DNA from: an uncultured Collinsella sp.
GTDB lineage: Bacteria; Actinomycetota; Coriobacteriia; Coriobacteriales; Coriobacteriaceae
NCBI GenBank assembly: GCA_902470345.1
Contig: CABRGB010000034.1
Span: 1-18,456 of the forward strand
Direction: 5' to 3'
Length of the DNA stretch: 18,456 nucleotides
The notes beneath the pieces were generated by a model. That model made no database searches and was not told the DNA's origin. It worked only from the letters and a program-made list of their open reading frames with translations. Shown piece after piece: positions 1 through 8,201 of the stretch (positions are counted from its first letter, which is position 1; each line of letters starts with the position of its first letter). The position numbers and the translations under genes were made by a program.

Positions 1-1
1 G

Positions 2-565
2 GTCCTTCAGTGCCTGCAGCTGGTCATCATCATGGGATATACCTGCATCACCGATTGCCGCAAACCGCGCATACGCGAGGTTATCGGTATCGGCCTGGCC
101 CTTGGCGGCACGTTTTTGATCGCCACCGGCGGCGACCCCACGAGCCTGAGCATCTCGCCGCTCGGTCTGGTGGCGGGTCTTATGTGCGCGGTGAGCGCCA
201 CCTGCATGGCGGTGATTCCCGCCAAGATTCTGCCCGAATACGGCAGTCCCATCGTTACGGGCTCAGCCATGCTCACGGCTGGTATCATCACCTGCACCAT
301 CGTGCAGCCTTGGGCCCATATGCCGGCGCTCGATGCCGCCGGCGTCGAGGCGCTCGCGGTGTTTGTGGTCGTGGGCTCGTTTTTGGCGTACATGCTCTAT
401 ATGCAGGGCGTCAAGGACATCGGCTCGGTGCGTGCGAGCTTGATCGGAACCGTGGAGCCGGTCTCGGCGACCATCACGAGTGCCGTTATGCTGGGCACGG
501 TGTTTTTGCCGACCGATCTTATCGGCTTTGCCATGATCATCGTGATGATGTTCCTCACGGTGTAG
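2..565 (+). CDS. EamA/DMT-family permease, C-terminal part (5' end outside window)
   Basis: The reading frame is open to the left edge, so only about 187 C-terminal residues are visible; the start lies outside the window. About six hydrophobic segments can be read, beginning near VIGIGLALGGTFLIATGG and ending at the C-terminus LIGFAMIIVMMFLTV. The stretch RASLIGTVEPVSATITS, with a Glu-Pro pair inside a membrane helix near the end, is typical of the second repeat of EamA (drug/metabolite transporter superfamily) proteins. These are inner-membrane exporters or exchangers of small metabolites. The substrate cannot be told from sequence. The family call is firm and any specific role is unknown. 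The next gene, glmM, starts 81 bp downstream with its own strong ribosome binding site; a weak GC-rich stem-loop followed by TTT (about 600-626) may separate the two transcripts. Confidence 0.85.
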   Translation, partial: VLQCLQLVIIMGYTCITDCRKPRIREVIGIGLALGGTFLIATGGDPTSLSISPLGLVAGLMCAVSATCMAVIPAKILPEYGSPIVTGSAMLTAGIITCTIVQPWAHMPALDAAGVEALAVFVVVGSFLAYMLYMQGVKDIGSVRASLIGTVEPVSATITSAVMLGTVFLPTDLIGFAMIIVMMFLTV

Positions 566-646
566 CCCCTGCGGTTGCTTTAAAGGATAATAGGCTGGCG
601 GCGCGTTGCTTTGGCGGCGCGCCTTTGTCTATAGGGAGGATCTCTT

Positions 647-1978
647 ATGAAGTACTTTGGCACCGACGGCTTTCGCGGCGAGGCCAACGTTGGGCTGACG
701 GTAGAGCACGCTTATAAGATCGGCCGCTTTGTGGGCTGGTATTACGGCGCCAACCGCGGGGCCAAGGCGCGCGTGATCGTGGGCAAGGATACGCGTCGCT
801 CGAGCTATATGTTCGAGGCGGCGCTGGTGAGCGGCCTGGTCGCGAGCGGCGCGGACGCCTACATGCTGCACGTGATCCCGACGCCGGGCGTGGCGCATCA
901 GACCGTGGAGGGCTGCTTCGATTGCGGCATCATGATCAGCGCGAGCCACAACCCGTTTTGCGATAACGGCATTAAGCTCGTCAATAGCGACGGCTTTAAG
1001 ATGGACGAGGACGTGCTGGAGCTCATCGAGGACTACATCGATGGCAAGAGCGAGGTGCCGCTGGCAACGGGCAACCACATCGGTGCCACGGTGGACTACA
1101 TGCAGGGTCGCAACCGCTATATTGCCTCGCTCATCGCTAGCGCGAACTTTTCGCTGCAGGGCGTCAAGATCGGTCTCGACTGCGCCAACGGCTCGGCATC
1201 CTCGGTGGCCAAGCCGGTGTTCGACGCGCTGGGCGCCGATGTGCGCGTGATCAACGCCGCGCCCGATGGCTTTAACATCAACGTCGACTGCGGCTCTACG
1301 CATATGGAGCGTCTGCAGCGCCACGTGGTTGAGCAGGGCCTGGACGTGGGCTTTGCCTATGACGGCGATGCCGACCGCTGCCTGGCCGTGGACGAGCGCG
1401 GTCGCGTGGTCGACGGCGACCAAATCCTGTACGTGTGTGGCGTGTATCTAAACAAGCACGGGCGCCTTTCGGGCGGTACCGTGGTGCCGACGATTGCCAG
1501 CAACTTTGGCCTGGTCAAGTCGCTGGAGCTTGCCGGTCTGAGCGCCGTGACCAGCGGCGTGGGCGACCGTCACGTGTATGCCAAGATGCGCGAGGGCGGC
1601 TACAGCCTGGGCGGCGAGCAGACGGGCCATACGATCTTTGGCGATATCGAGCGCACGGGCGATGGTATTATGACCTCGCTGCGTGTGATGGAAGTGATTC
1701 GCGCCGAGCGCGAGACGCTCTCGCAGCTCACGGCTCCGTGCAAGCTGCTGCCGCAGGCGCAGGCTGCCGTGCGCGTGGCGGATAAGGACGCCGCGCTCGA
1801 GAACATGGGCGTGCAGAATGCGATCGCCGAGGCCGAGGCCGCGCTGGCGGGCGAGGGCCGCGTGCTGGTGCGCAAGAGCGGAACCGAGTCGGTGATTCGC
1901 GTGCTGGCTGAGGCTCCGGACCAACCGGCCGCCGACGCCGCCATGAAGCGCATCGCCGCCGCACTCGAAGCCCTTTAG
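647..1978 (+). CDS. glmM: Phosphoglucosamine mutase GlmM
   Basis: GlmM converts glucosamine-6-phosphate to glucosamine-1-phosphate in the cytoplasm, on the route to UDP-GlcNAc, peptidoglycan and other amino-sugar polymers. The 443-residue product has the family's usual length and all its motifs: an N-terminal YFGTDGFRGEAN; the phosphoserine loop ISASHNP (Ser100 is the expected phosphorylated residue); the metal-binding DGDADR loop (Asp239, Asp241, Asp243); the sugar-binding GGEQTGH (322-328); and the C-terminal phosphate-binding RKSGTES (409-415). The ATG at 647 is preceded by AGGGAGGA at 633-640 and gives the normal GlmM N-terminus, so this start is secure. The alpha-phosphohexomutase family also holds phosphomannomutases, but the GGEQTGH form and overall length favour GlmM. 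No glmS or cdaA-type neighbour is present in the window. It ends in a spacer rich in stem-loops. Confidence 0.95.
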   Translation: MKYFGTDGFRGEANVGLTVEHAYKIGRFVGWYYGANRGAKARVIVGKDTRRSSYMFEAALVSGLVASGADAYMLHVIPTPGVAHQTVEGCFDCGIMISASHNPFCDNGIKLVNSDGFKMDEDVLELIEDYIDGKSEVPLATGNHIGATVDYMQGRNRYIASLIASANFSLQGVKIGLDCANGSASSVAKPVFDALGADVRVINAAPDGFNINVDCGSTHMERLQRHVVEQGLDVGFAYDGDADRCLAVDERGRVVDGDQILYVCGVYLNKHGRLSGGTVVPTIASNFGLVKSLELAGLSAVTSGVGDRHVYAKMREGGYSLGGEQTGHTIFGDIERTGDGIMTSLRVMEVIRAERETLSQLTAPCKLLPQAQAAVRVADKDAALENMGVQNAIAEAEAALAGEGRVLVRKSGTESVIRVLAEAPDQPAADAAMKRIAAALEAL

Positions 1979-2005
1979 TTACGCGGTTTTACCAAACCGC
2001 GTAAC
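1978..2005 (+). other. 12-bp perfect stem-loop at the glmM stop codon
   Basis: GTTACGCGGTTT (1978-1989) and AAACCGCGTAAC (1994-2005) form a perfect 12-bp stem closed by a 4-nt loop, beginning at the last base of the glmM stop codon. No T-run follows, so it is not a classical intrinsic terminator. It may protect the 3' end of the mRNA or pause polymerase ahead of the better terminator at 2054. Confidence 0.5.
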
Positions 2006-2053
2006 CGCTCGACGCTGCAAACGGCTCCAAGCGGCAATCTGACGTTCAATTTC

Positions 2054-2088
2054 AAGGGCGCGACCAGAAGGTCAGCGCCCTTTCGTTT
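2054..2088 (+). terminator. Probable Rho-independent terminator of glmM
   Basis: AAGGGCGCGACC pairs with GGTC-A-GCGCCCTT (one bulged A) around a 4-nt AGAA loop, and the stem is followed by TTTCGTTT. The T-tract lies on the plus-strand side, so it serves glmM. Confidence 0.7.
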
Positions 2089-2107
2089 GCGTCACCTTGT
2101 TCGCTTG

Positions 2108-2167
2108 CCCGGCACTTGGGGACGTTCCTATTGTGCCGGCATAAAAGGAGCGTCCCCAAGTGCCGGG
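2108..2167. repeat. REP-like extragenic palindrome (22-bp arms, one mismatch)
   Basis: The left arm at 2108-2129 (CCCGGCACTTGGGGACG then TTCCT) and the right arm at 2146-2167 are inverted copies matching at 21 of 22 positions. The 16-nt spacer contains a further palindrome, TGCCGGCA (2134-2141). I recall similar GGGGACGTTCC palindromes between genes in many gut anaerobes and regard this as a repetitive extragenic palindrome. No transposase is in the window. It lies between two terminators of convergent genes, a usual place for such elements. Confidence 0.65.
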
Positions 2168-2184
2168 TCTCTGGCTTAGGTGGA

Positions 2185-2224
2185 AAAGGGGCGCCGAGGA
2201 TAGATCCTGCGGCGCCCCTTTGCG
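2185..2224 (-). terminator. Terminator between convergent glmM and the M32 peptidase gene
   Basis: AAAGGGGCGCCG (2185-2196) and CGGCGCCCCTTT (2210-2221) form a perfect 12-bp stem, extended inside by AGGA/TCCT. Read on the minus strand the stem is followed by TTTT, so it mainly ends the carboxypeptidase transcript, whose stop codon is 20 bp away. It may also act weakly in the other direction. Confidence 0.75.
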
Positions 2225-2243
2225 TTGGCGTGTTGCCTAAGCT

Positions 2244-3818
2244 TTACAGCTCGTAGAGCGTGGTGAACTTGTCCTGCAGGTAGCTGCAGTAATAGCGGGC
2301 GTCAAAGGCTATACCGCATGCGCCCTTGATGAGCTCCGGCGCGTCCTTGGCGCGGCCCCACTGCCAAATGTGCTCGCCCAGCCAGGCGCGGACGGGCGCC
2401 AAATCGCCGTTCACACAGGCGCTGGTAAGGTCGACGCCGTCGCGGCACATGGCCGGTACGAACATGGCGTCGTAGGCGCTGCCCAGCGCATACGTGGGGA
2501 AGTAGCCAAACGAGCCGCCGCTCCAGTGCGTATCCTGCAGGCAGCCACGCGTGTCGTCGGGAACCGGAATGCCCAGGTACTCGTCCATAAAGCGATTCCA
2601 AAGCGCGGGGATGTCCTTGGCTGTGGCCTCGCCGGCAAACAGCATGCGCTCAATCTCGTAGCGCACCATAATATGCAGCGGGTAGGTGAGCTCGTCCGCC
2701 TCGGTGCGGATCAACGACGGCCGTGCGATGTTCACGGCGTGGTAGAGCGTATCCTCGTCCACGCTGCCATAGACCTCGGGCGCGTGACGACGCAGCACCT
2801 CGAGCAGCGGGCCCATAAAAGCACGGCTGCGGCCAACGGTGTTCTCAAAGAAGCGGCTCTGGCTCTCGTGGATGCCCATGGAAGTGCCGCCCTCCAGGCA
2901 GGTGCGCGCATAGGCAGGATTGACGCCCAGCTCGTACATGGTGTGCCCCGCCTCGTGGATGATGCTGTAGACGTTGGAGATACAGTCGTCCTCGTAGATG
3001 TGTGTGGCGATGCGCGCGTCGCCCACGGCAAAGCCCTCGCTAAACGGGTGCTCGGTAAAGGCAAGCGTGGTGTCGTCCAGGTCCAGGCCGACGAGCTTCA
3101 TCAGGTCGAAGCTCATGGCACGCTGGGCGGCCTCGGGCACGCGGGCGTGCAAAAAGTCGGCATCGGGCTGCTGGCCGCGCTCGCCGATGGCGTGCACGAG
3201 CGGCACGACCGTCGCCTTGACCTCATCGCAAAACGCGTCGAAGCTCTTGGCGGAAAGGCCGCGCTCGTACTGGTCGAGCCAAACGTCGTATGGGTCGCGC
3301 TTGGGATCCATGAGCTCGGCCTGATGCTTAAGCTGGGCGACGATTCTATCCACATAGGGCTCAAAGCTCGCCCAGTCATTGGCCGTCTTGGCCTTGTGCC
3401 ACACGGCGTCTGCCTCGCAGGTGAGCCTGGTCCAGGCCTCGGCCTCCTCGGTGGGGATGGCGCTTGCCTCGCGCTGGTCGCGGCCGAGCACGCGAATCTC
3501 GTCGAGCAGCTGCGGGTCGTCGATCTTGCCGCCGGCGACCGTCTCGCGTGTCAGCGAGTGCACGAGTTCGACAGACTTTTCGCTGGTCAGGAGCTTATGG
3601 TGCTCGCCGGCAAGGGTGCCCATGGCGTCGGCACGGGCGGCGGCGCCGTTGGCGGGGGCAATGGTCGCGCCGTCAAACTCGGCAATCTTGAGCAGGTACT
3701 CGCGGGTCCACAGTTTGCCTTCGAGCTTGCGGAGCTTCTTGATGCCCTTGCCCGTCTTGGCGTTCTTAGAGGCCTTGGCCACGGCGGCTTTGGCCTTCTT
3801 ATCGAGTTTCTTTCCCAT
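2244..3818 (-). CDS. Family M32 zinc metallocarboxypeptidase (carboxypeptidase Taq type)
   Basis: M32 enzymes are cytoplasmic zinc carboxypeptidases that trim C-terminal residues from peptides. The 524-residue product carries the whole family signature: DARIAT (267-272); the zinc site HEAGH (288-292, catalytic Glu289) with the third ligand in HESQSR (317-322); IRTEAD (370-375); and GCLQDTHW (425-432). The family-like region starts near residue 31. Before it lies a strongly basic Lys/Ala-rich tail (MGKKLDKKAKAAVAKASKNA and onward) that is unusual for M32. The ATG at 3816-3818 has only a weak upstream ribosome site, but the next in-frame ATG (residue 66) would remove conserved N-terminal sequence, so I keep the long form. 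No signal peptide is seen. The gene stands alone, convergent with glmM and divergent from the pheS T-box leader. Confidence 0.93.
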   Translation of the reverse strand: MGKKLDKKAKAAVAKASKNAKTGKGIKKLRKLEGKLWTREYLLKIAEFDGATIAPANGAAARADAMGTLAGEHHKLLTSEKSVELVHSLTRETVAGGKIDDPQLLDEIRVLGRDQREASAIPTEEAEAWTRLTCEADAVWHKAKTANDWASFEPYVDRIVAQLKHQAELMDPKRDPYDVWLDQYERGLSAKSFDAFCDEVKATVVPLVHAIGERGQQPDADFLHARVPEAAQRAMSFDLMKLVGLDLDDTTLAFTEHPFSEGFAVGDARIATHIYEDDCISNVYSIIHEAGHTMYELGVNPAYARTCLEGGTSMGIHESQSRFFENTVGRSRAFMGPLLEVLRRHAPEVYGSVDEDTLYHAVNIARPSLIRTEADELTYPLHIMVRYEIERMLFAGEATAKDIPALWNRFMDEYLGIPVPDDTRGCLQDTHWSGGSFGYFPTYALGSAYDAMFVPAMCRDGVDLTSACVNGDLAPVRAWLGEHIWQWGRAKDAPELIKGACGIAFDARYYCSYLQDKFTTLYEL

Positions 3819-3937
3819 ACCTATATCTTTGATCTCGCAGACCGGACGCCACGGGTGGGCGTGCGGCCAGTTTGCACAGCTACCTACCTTGTACCCAGTG
3901 CGAACAAAACGGAACGCGGCGATATGCTCGCAGAATG

Positions 3938-3946
3938 TGTTATCCT
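3938..3946 (+). promoter_or_regulatory. Candidate extended -10 promoter for the pheST T-box transcript
   Basis: TG-T-TATCCT (3938-3946) fits an extended -10 element and would start transcription near 3953, just before the first T-box helix. No good -35 box is visible, as is allowed for extended -10 promoters. This is position-based inference. Confidence 0.4.
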
Positions 3947-3956
3947 ATAGCCCAAT

Positions 3957-4236
3957 GCGTTGACGGAGAGGGTTTGCCCGCCGCGTCGCCGGCAAGAGAG
4001 GGAAGGTCATGGGCTGCAAGCCTTCCTGCGGTGGCAAGGGCCAAGCGTTCACTCCCGAGCAGCGACCTCAACGGGCGCGCGGCTAGCGGCGGCGAAGCCC
4101 CAGTAGGGAAGCCGTGAGCCTCGCGACAAGGGGCAAAGAGTGGGCACGGCGGGCCAGACATCCGCCGGGTCAAACAAGGTGGTACCGCGGAATTCAACCG
4201 TCCTTGGGCAATGCACATGCCCGAGGGCGGTTTTTT
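3957..4236 (+). ncRNA. T-box leader (tRNA-Phe sensing) of pheST
   Basis: The leader carries the T-box core AGGTGGTACCGCGG (4177-4190), which pairs with the NCCA end of uncharged tRNA. A terminator follows directly: CCGTCCTTGGGCA (4198-4210) pairs with TGCCCGAGGGCGG (4218-4230, two G-U pairs), then TTTTTT. The antiterminator would pair AAGG (4176-4179) with the CCTT of the terminator's left arm, making the two states exclusive. A base helix CGTTGA (3959-3964) with TCAACG (4068-4073) may close Stem I. TTC at 4048-4050, followed by ACTCCCGAGC, is in the right setting to be the specifier codon, which agrees with phenylalanine and with pheS downstream. The Stem I fold was judged by eye only. Uncharged tRNA-Phe should prevent termination and raise pheST expression. 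Confidence 0.9.
4198..4236 (+). terminator. Regulated terminator of the T-box leader
   Basis: A 13-bp stem with a 7-nt loop is followed by six T. It lies 7 nt after the T-box core and shares its left arm with the expected antiterminator, so readthrough into pheS depends on tRNA binding. Confidence 0.88.
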
Positions 4237-4322
4237 GTTACCGAACCGGGCCGCGTTTTCGCAACGTCAGACGGCGGCAGCCGCCTCGGCAAGCGGGGAG
4301 CGTGAGAGACGAAAGGGAAGAC

Positions 4323-5399
4323 ATGAGTCTGATTGATGATCTGGTCAAACTCGAGGAAGAGGCCAAGGAGCTCGTCGCAGGCGCCGACGACGCCGCAAAG
4401 CTCGAGGCCGCGCGCGTTGAGCTGCTCGGCCGCAAGGGCCGCATCACTGGCCTGATGCGTATGATGGGCAAGCTCGCCCCGGAGGATCGTCCCATGATGG
4501 GCAAGCGCGCCAACGAGATGCGCCAGCTGATCGAGGGCATGCTCGACGAGCGCACTACCGAGATGAAGGCCGCCGCCCTCAAGCACGCACTCGAGCACGA
4601 GGCCGTCGACATCACGCTGCCGGGCATCCGTCCGCAGATCGGTCACCAGCACCTGATCAAGCAGATTATCGAGGAGGCCGAGGACATCTTTAGCGGCATC
4701 GGCTACACCGTCGAGTCCGGCCCCATGGTCGACACCTCCTATTACAACTTCACCGCGCTCAACGCCCCCATGGATCACCCGAGCCGCTCGGCCCGCGATA
4801 CCTTCTACGTGGTCGACAACAACCCCGGCAGCGTCGCGCACCCCGAGGCTCACGCCCACGGCGAGTCCGACGTGCTGCTGCGCACCCAGACCTCGGGCGT
4901 GCAGATCCACACCATGGAGTCGCAGAAGCCGCCCATCTACATGATCTGCCCGGGCACCGTCTATCGTCCCGACACGGCCGACGCCTGCCACCTGCCGCAG
5001 TTCAACCAGATCGAGGGCCTGGTCGTCGACGAGGGCATCACCTTTGGCGATCTTAAGGGCACGCTCGACTACTTTGTTAAGTGCATGTTTGGCGAGGACC
5101 GCAAGACGCGCTACCGCCCGCACTTCTTCCCCTTCACCGAGCCTTCCTGCGAGGTGGACGTGAGCTGCCACGTGTGTGGCGGCAAGGGCTGCAACTTCTG
5201 CAAGCACAGCGGCTGGATCGAGATTCTGGGTTGCGGCATGGTCGACCCCAACGTCCTTATCAACTGCGGCATCGACCCCGAGAAGTACACCGGCTTCGCC
5301 TTTGGTATTGGCGCCGAGCGCGTCGCGGCACTGCGCTACGACCTGCCCGACCTCAGAACTCTCATGACGGGCGATATGCGTTTCTTGAATCAGTTCTAG
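4323..5399 (+). CDS. pheS: Phenylalanine--tRNA ligase alpha subunit
   Basis: PheS is the catalytic alpha subunit of the cytoplasmic alpha2-beta2 class II synthetase that charges tRNA-Phe. The product is 358 residues, close to the usual 340-350. It begins with a helical, probably coiled-coil, tRNA-contacting region (about 1-90). The class II core follows, with LLRTQTS (185-191), the motif 2 region YRPDTADACHLPQFNQIEG (214-232), a Cys-rich insertion (Cys282, 285, 290, 293, seen in many bacterial PheS), the GWIEILGCGMVDP strand, and motif 3 GFAFGIGAERVAALRY (324-339). The frame is open upstream to 4140, but that would run through the T-box terminator. The ATG at 4323 has AAAGGGA at 4312-4318 and gives a normal N-terminus. 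It is regulated by the T-box leader and followed by pheT after 184 bp. Confidence 0.97.
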   Translation: MSLIDDLVKLEEEAKELVAGADDAAKLEAARVELLGRKGRITGLMRMMGKLAPEDRPMMGKRANEMRQLIEGMLDERTTEMKAAALKHALEHEAVDITLPGIRPQIGHQHLIKQIIEEAEDIFSGIGYTVESGPMVDTSYYNFTALNAPMDHPSRSARDTFYVVDNNPGSVAHPEAHAHGESDVLLRTQTSGVQIHTMESQKPPIYMICPGTVYRPDTADACHLPQFNQIEGLVVDEGITFGDLKGTLDYFVKCMFGEDRKTRYRPHFFPFTEPSCEVDVSCHVCGGKGCNFCKHSGWIEILGCGMVDPNVLINCGIDPEKYTGFAFGIGAERVAALRYDLPDLRTLMTGDMRFLNQF

Positions 5400-5583
5400 G
5401 CTGCGGCTTGCCCAAGCACGGCACCTCGGCGCTCATTCGTCGCTTGCGTACCAAAGTACGCGGCGCTCCTCTTTCGGGCCGATCTGCCGCACTTGGACAA
5501 CCCTCGCTTTGTAAGGAATGTTCACAAAGTTGAAGTTTCCACCTGCATCTCTTCGCAGGCTTTCAGTATGAAAGGAGAGCTAG

Positions 5584-8037
5584 ATGCGTGTTTCTTACGA
5601 CTGGCTCAAGACCATGATCGATATTCCGGAGGACCCCAAGACCCTTTCGGACGAATATATCCGTACCGGCACCGAGGTCGAGGCGATTGACACCGTGGGA
5701 GAATCCTTCGACCACGTGGTGACCGCCAAGGTGCTCACCAAGACCCCGCACCCCGATAGCGACCATATGTATGTGTGCTCGGTCGACGTGGGCGACAAGA
5801 ATCTCGACGCCGACGGCAACCCCGCCCCGCTGCAGATCGTCTGTGGCGCGCAGAACTTTGAGGCCGGCGACCACATCGTCACGGCAATGATCGGCGCTGT
5901 GCTTCCCGGCGACGTCAAGATCAAGAAGAGCAAGCTTCGTGGCGTCGTGTCCATGGGCATGAACTGCTCTGCACGCGAGCTCGGCCTGGGCGGCGACCAC
6001 TCCGGCATCATGATTCTGCCCGAGGATACGCCCTGCGGCATGCCGTTTGCCGAGTACGTGGGCTCGAGCGACACCGTGCTCGACTGCGAGATCACGCCCA
6101 ACCGCCCCGATTGCCTGTCCATGATCGGCATGGCCCGCGAGACCGGCGCCATCTTCGACCGCGATTTCCACGTGGAGCTGCCCGCCATCAAGGCCGAGAC
6201 CGGCCGCGCGACCGACGACGAGCTTTCGGTCGAGATTGCCGACGAGGGCCTGTGCGACCGCTATGTCGCCCGCATCGTGCGCAACGTGAAGGTCGGCCCG
6301 TCGCCCGACTGGATGGTCAAGCGTCTCAACGCCCTGGGCGTGCGCCCGCACAACAACATCGTCGACATCACCAACTACGTGATGATGCTTACCGGTCAGC
6401 CGCTGCACGCCTTTGACCTGGACACCTTTGCCGAGCGTGATGGCCATCGCCGCGTGGTGGTTCGCGCCGCCCAGCAGGACGAGAAGTTTACGACGCTCGA
6501 CGGCGAGGAGCGCACGCTCGACGCCGGCATGGGCCTCATCACCGACGGCGAGCGTCCCGTGGCGCTGGCCGGCGTTATGGGCGGCATGGATTCCGAGATC
6601 GAGGACGATACCGTCGATGTGATGGTCGAGAGCGCCTGCTTCAACGCCGGTCGCACCTCGCACACCAGCCGCGACCTGTCGCTGATCTCCGATGCCTCCA
6701 TTCGCTTTGAGCGCCAGGTCGACGAGACCGGCTGCGTGGACGTCGCCAACGTCACGTGCGCGCTGATCGAGGAGATCGCCGGCGGCGAGGTCGCCCCCGG
6801 CTATGTGGACGTGTTCCCCGCGCCCAAGACCATCGACAGCATCAAGCTGCGCTTGGCCCGCGTGCACGCCATCTGCGGCGCCGACATCGAGCCCGACTTT
6901 ATCGAGCGCTCGCTCACCCGCCTGGGCTGCACTGTCGAGCGCGACGGCGAGGACTTTATGGTCACCCCGCCGAGCTTCCGCCCCGACCTGCCGCGCGAGA
7001 TTGACCTGATCGAGGAGGTCCTGCGCCTGTGGGGCATGGGCCGTGTGACGGCGACCATCCCGGCTGCCAAGAACCATATCGGCGGCTTGACCCGCGAGCA
7101 GAAGCTCGCCCGCAAGGTCGGCGAGATCCTGCGCGCCTGTGGCCTCAACGAGACCACGACCTTTGGCTTTGCCGCCCCGGGCGACCTGGAGAAGATCGGT
7201 ATGTCCACCGAGGGCCGCGGCTGCCCCGTCGTGCTCATGAACCCGCTGGTGGCCGAGCAGACCGAGATGCGCCGCTCACTGCTGCCGGGTCTGCTGCAGT
7301 CTGTGGCCTATAACGAGGCCCACGGCACGCCCAACGTGCACCTGTACGAGGTCGGCAGCCTGTTCCACGGTCGCGAGAACGCCAGCCTGCCCAAGGAGAC
7401 CAAGTCCGTGGCGGGTGTGCTCTCGGGCCAGTGGAGCGAGCGGTCCTGGAACATGAAGTACCGCAAGCTGCGCTTCTTCTTTGGCAAGGGCATTGTCGAG
7501 GAGCTGCTTGCCCAGTTGCGCATCGAGAAGGTCCGCTTCCGTCCCGTCGAGGGCGAGGGCTACGCTTTCTTGCAGCCGGGTCGTGCGGCCGAGGTTCTGT
7601 CCGGCGGCACCGTGCTGGGCTGGGTCGGCGAGATTCACCCCGAGGCGCGCGAGGCGATGGGCATCGATGAGGTCGTCGTTGCCTTTGAGCTCGATCTGGA
7701 CAAGCTGATCAAGGGCGCCCGCAACCAGGAGAACTACCGCGAGTTCTCGCAGTACCCTGCCGTTGAGCACGACCTTGCTATCGTGGTCGATAACTCCGTG
7801 ACCTGCGAGGACCTTGAGCGCCGCATTACCAGCGCCGGCGGCAAGTTGCTCGAGGGTGTGCGTCTGTTCGACGTCTACCGCGATCCGGTCCGCGTGGGCG
7901 TGGGCAAGAAGTCCATGGCCTTTGCGCTTACGTATCGCTCCGACGACCACACGCTCACCAGCGAAGAGGTCGAAAAAGCGCACCAGAAGATCGTCACCAA
8001 GGTGTGCAAGGGCGTAAACGGCGAGGTCCGCGGCTAG
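5584..8037 (+). CDS. pheT: Phenylalanine--tRNA ligase beta subunit
   Basis: PheT is the beta subunit, holding the editing site and tRNA anticodon-side contacts. The 817-residue product has the full bacterial domain order: an N-terminal OB-fold tRNA-binding domain (about 42-150, with HPDSDHMYVC and KIKKSKLRGVVSMGMNCS); the B3/B4 editing region (about 210-385, with VDITNYVMMLTGQPLHAFD); the B5 domain (about 405-480); the catalytic-like core; and a C-terminal ferredoxin-like anticodon-binding (FDX-ACB) domain from about 720 (FSQYPAVEHDLAIVVDN). The ATG at 5584 has an excellent AAAGGAG at 5571-5577. The 184-bp gap after pheS is longer than usual and contains a small hairpin, GCGTAC-CAAA-GTACGC (5446-5461), but no terminator, so co-transcription with pheS from the T-box leader is expected. 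The operon ends at the terminator at 8149. Confidence 0.97.
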   Translation: MRVSYDWLKTMIDIPEDPKTLSDEYIRTGTEVEAIDTVGESFDHVVTAKVLTKTPHPDSDHMYVCSVDVGDKNLDADGNPAPLQIVCGAQNFEAGDHIVTAMIGAVLPGDVKIKKSKLRGVVSMGMNCSARELGLGGDHSGIMILPEDTPCGMPFAEYVGSSDTVLDCEITPNRPDCLSMIGMARETGAIFDRDFHVELPAIKAETGRATDDELSVEIADEGLCDRYVARIVRNVKVGPSPDWMVKRLNALGVRPHNNIVDITNYVMMLTGQPLHAFDLDTFAERDGHRRVVVRAAQQDEKFTTLDGEERTLDAGMGLITDGERPVALAGVMGGMDSEIEDDTVDVMVESACFNAGRTSHTSRDLSLISDASIRFERQVDETGCVDVANVTCALIEEIAGGEVAPGYVDVFPAPKTIDSIKLRLARVHAICGADIEPDFIERSLTRLGCTVERDGEDFMVTPPSFRPDLPREIDLIEEVLRLWGMGRVTATIPAAKNHIGGLTREQKLARKVGEILRACGLNETTTFGFAAPGDLEKIGMSTEGRGCPVVLMNPLVAEQTEMRRSLLPGLLQSVAYNEAHGTPNVHLYEVGSLFHGRENASLPKETKSVAGVLSGQWSERSWNMKYRKLRFFFGKGIVEELLAQLRIEKVRFRPVEGEGYAFLQPGRAAEVLSGGTVLGWVGEIHPEAREAMGIDEVVVAFELDLDKLIKGARNQENYREFSQYPAVEHDLAIVVDNSVTCEDLERRITSAGGKLLEGVRLFDVYRDPVRVGVGKKSMAFALTYRSDDHTLTSEEVEKAHQKIVTKVCKGVNGEVRG

Positions 8038-8148
8038 GTCCTGCGCTGGGAGCACGGGACCCCTCCACAGTTGCTGTGGGATCCTGCGTGACCGCGGTGC
8101 TCGACATAAGGCACCGTTGAGTCTGCATATATGACACGCGCATTACAT

Positions 8149-8183
8149 AACGGCGTGCTGCTTTGTCGGCAGCGCGCCGTTTT
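8149..8183 (+). terminator. Rho-independent terminator after pheT
   Basis: AACGGCGTGCTGC (8149-8161) pairs with GCAGCGCGCCGTT (8169-8181) with one G-U pair, over a 7-nt loop, and is followed by TT. The T-tract is short. It overlaps the promoter proposed for the downstream metal transporter. Confidence 0.7.
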
Positions 8184-8191
8184 GCTATGAT
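8163..8191 (+). promoter_or_regulatory. Sigma70-type promoter of the ECF metal transporter operon
   Basis: TTGTCG (8163-8168) and TATGAT (8186-8191) are separated by exactly 17 bp. Transcription would begin near 8198, a few bases before the inverted repeat at 8202-8229, giving a leader of roughly 90 nt before cbiM/nikM. Confidence 0.55.
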
Positions 8192-8201
8192 AGCCCGCGG
8201 C

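Noticed and set aside
2370..3950. 526-codon plus-strand frame over the M32 peptidase gene
   Set aside because: It is a shadow of the peptidase, which carries HEAGH and the other M32 motifs on the minus strand; the frame also runs into the pheS leader promoter region.
4140..4322. 61-codon N-terminal extension of pheS
   Set aside because: It would be translated through the T-box core and terminator; the ATG at 4323 has a ribosome site and a normal PheS start.
5563..7077. 504-codon antisense frame over pheT
   Set aside because: It has the same shadow composition and no ribosome site, and pheT is complete on the other strand.
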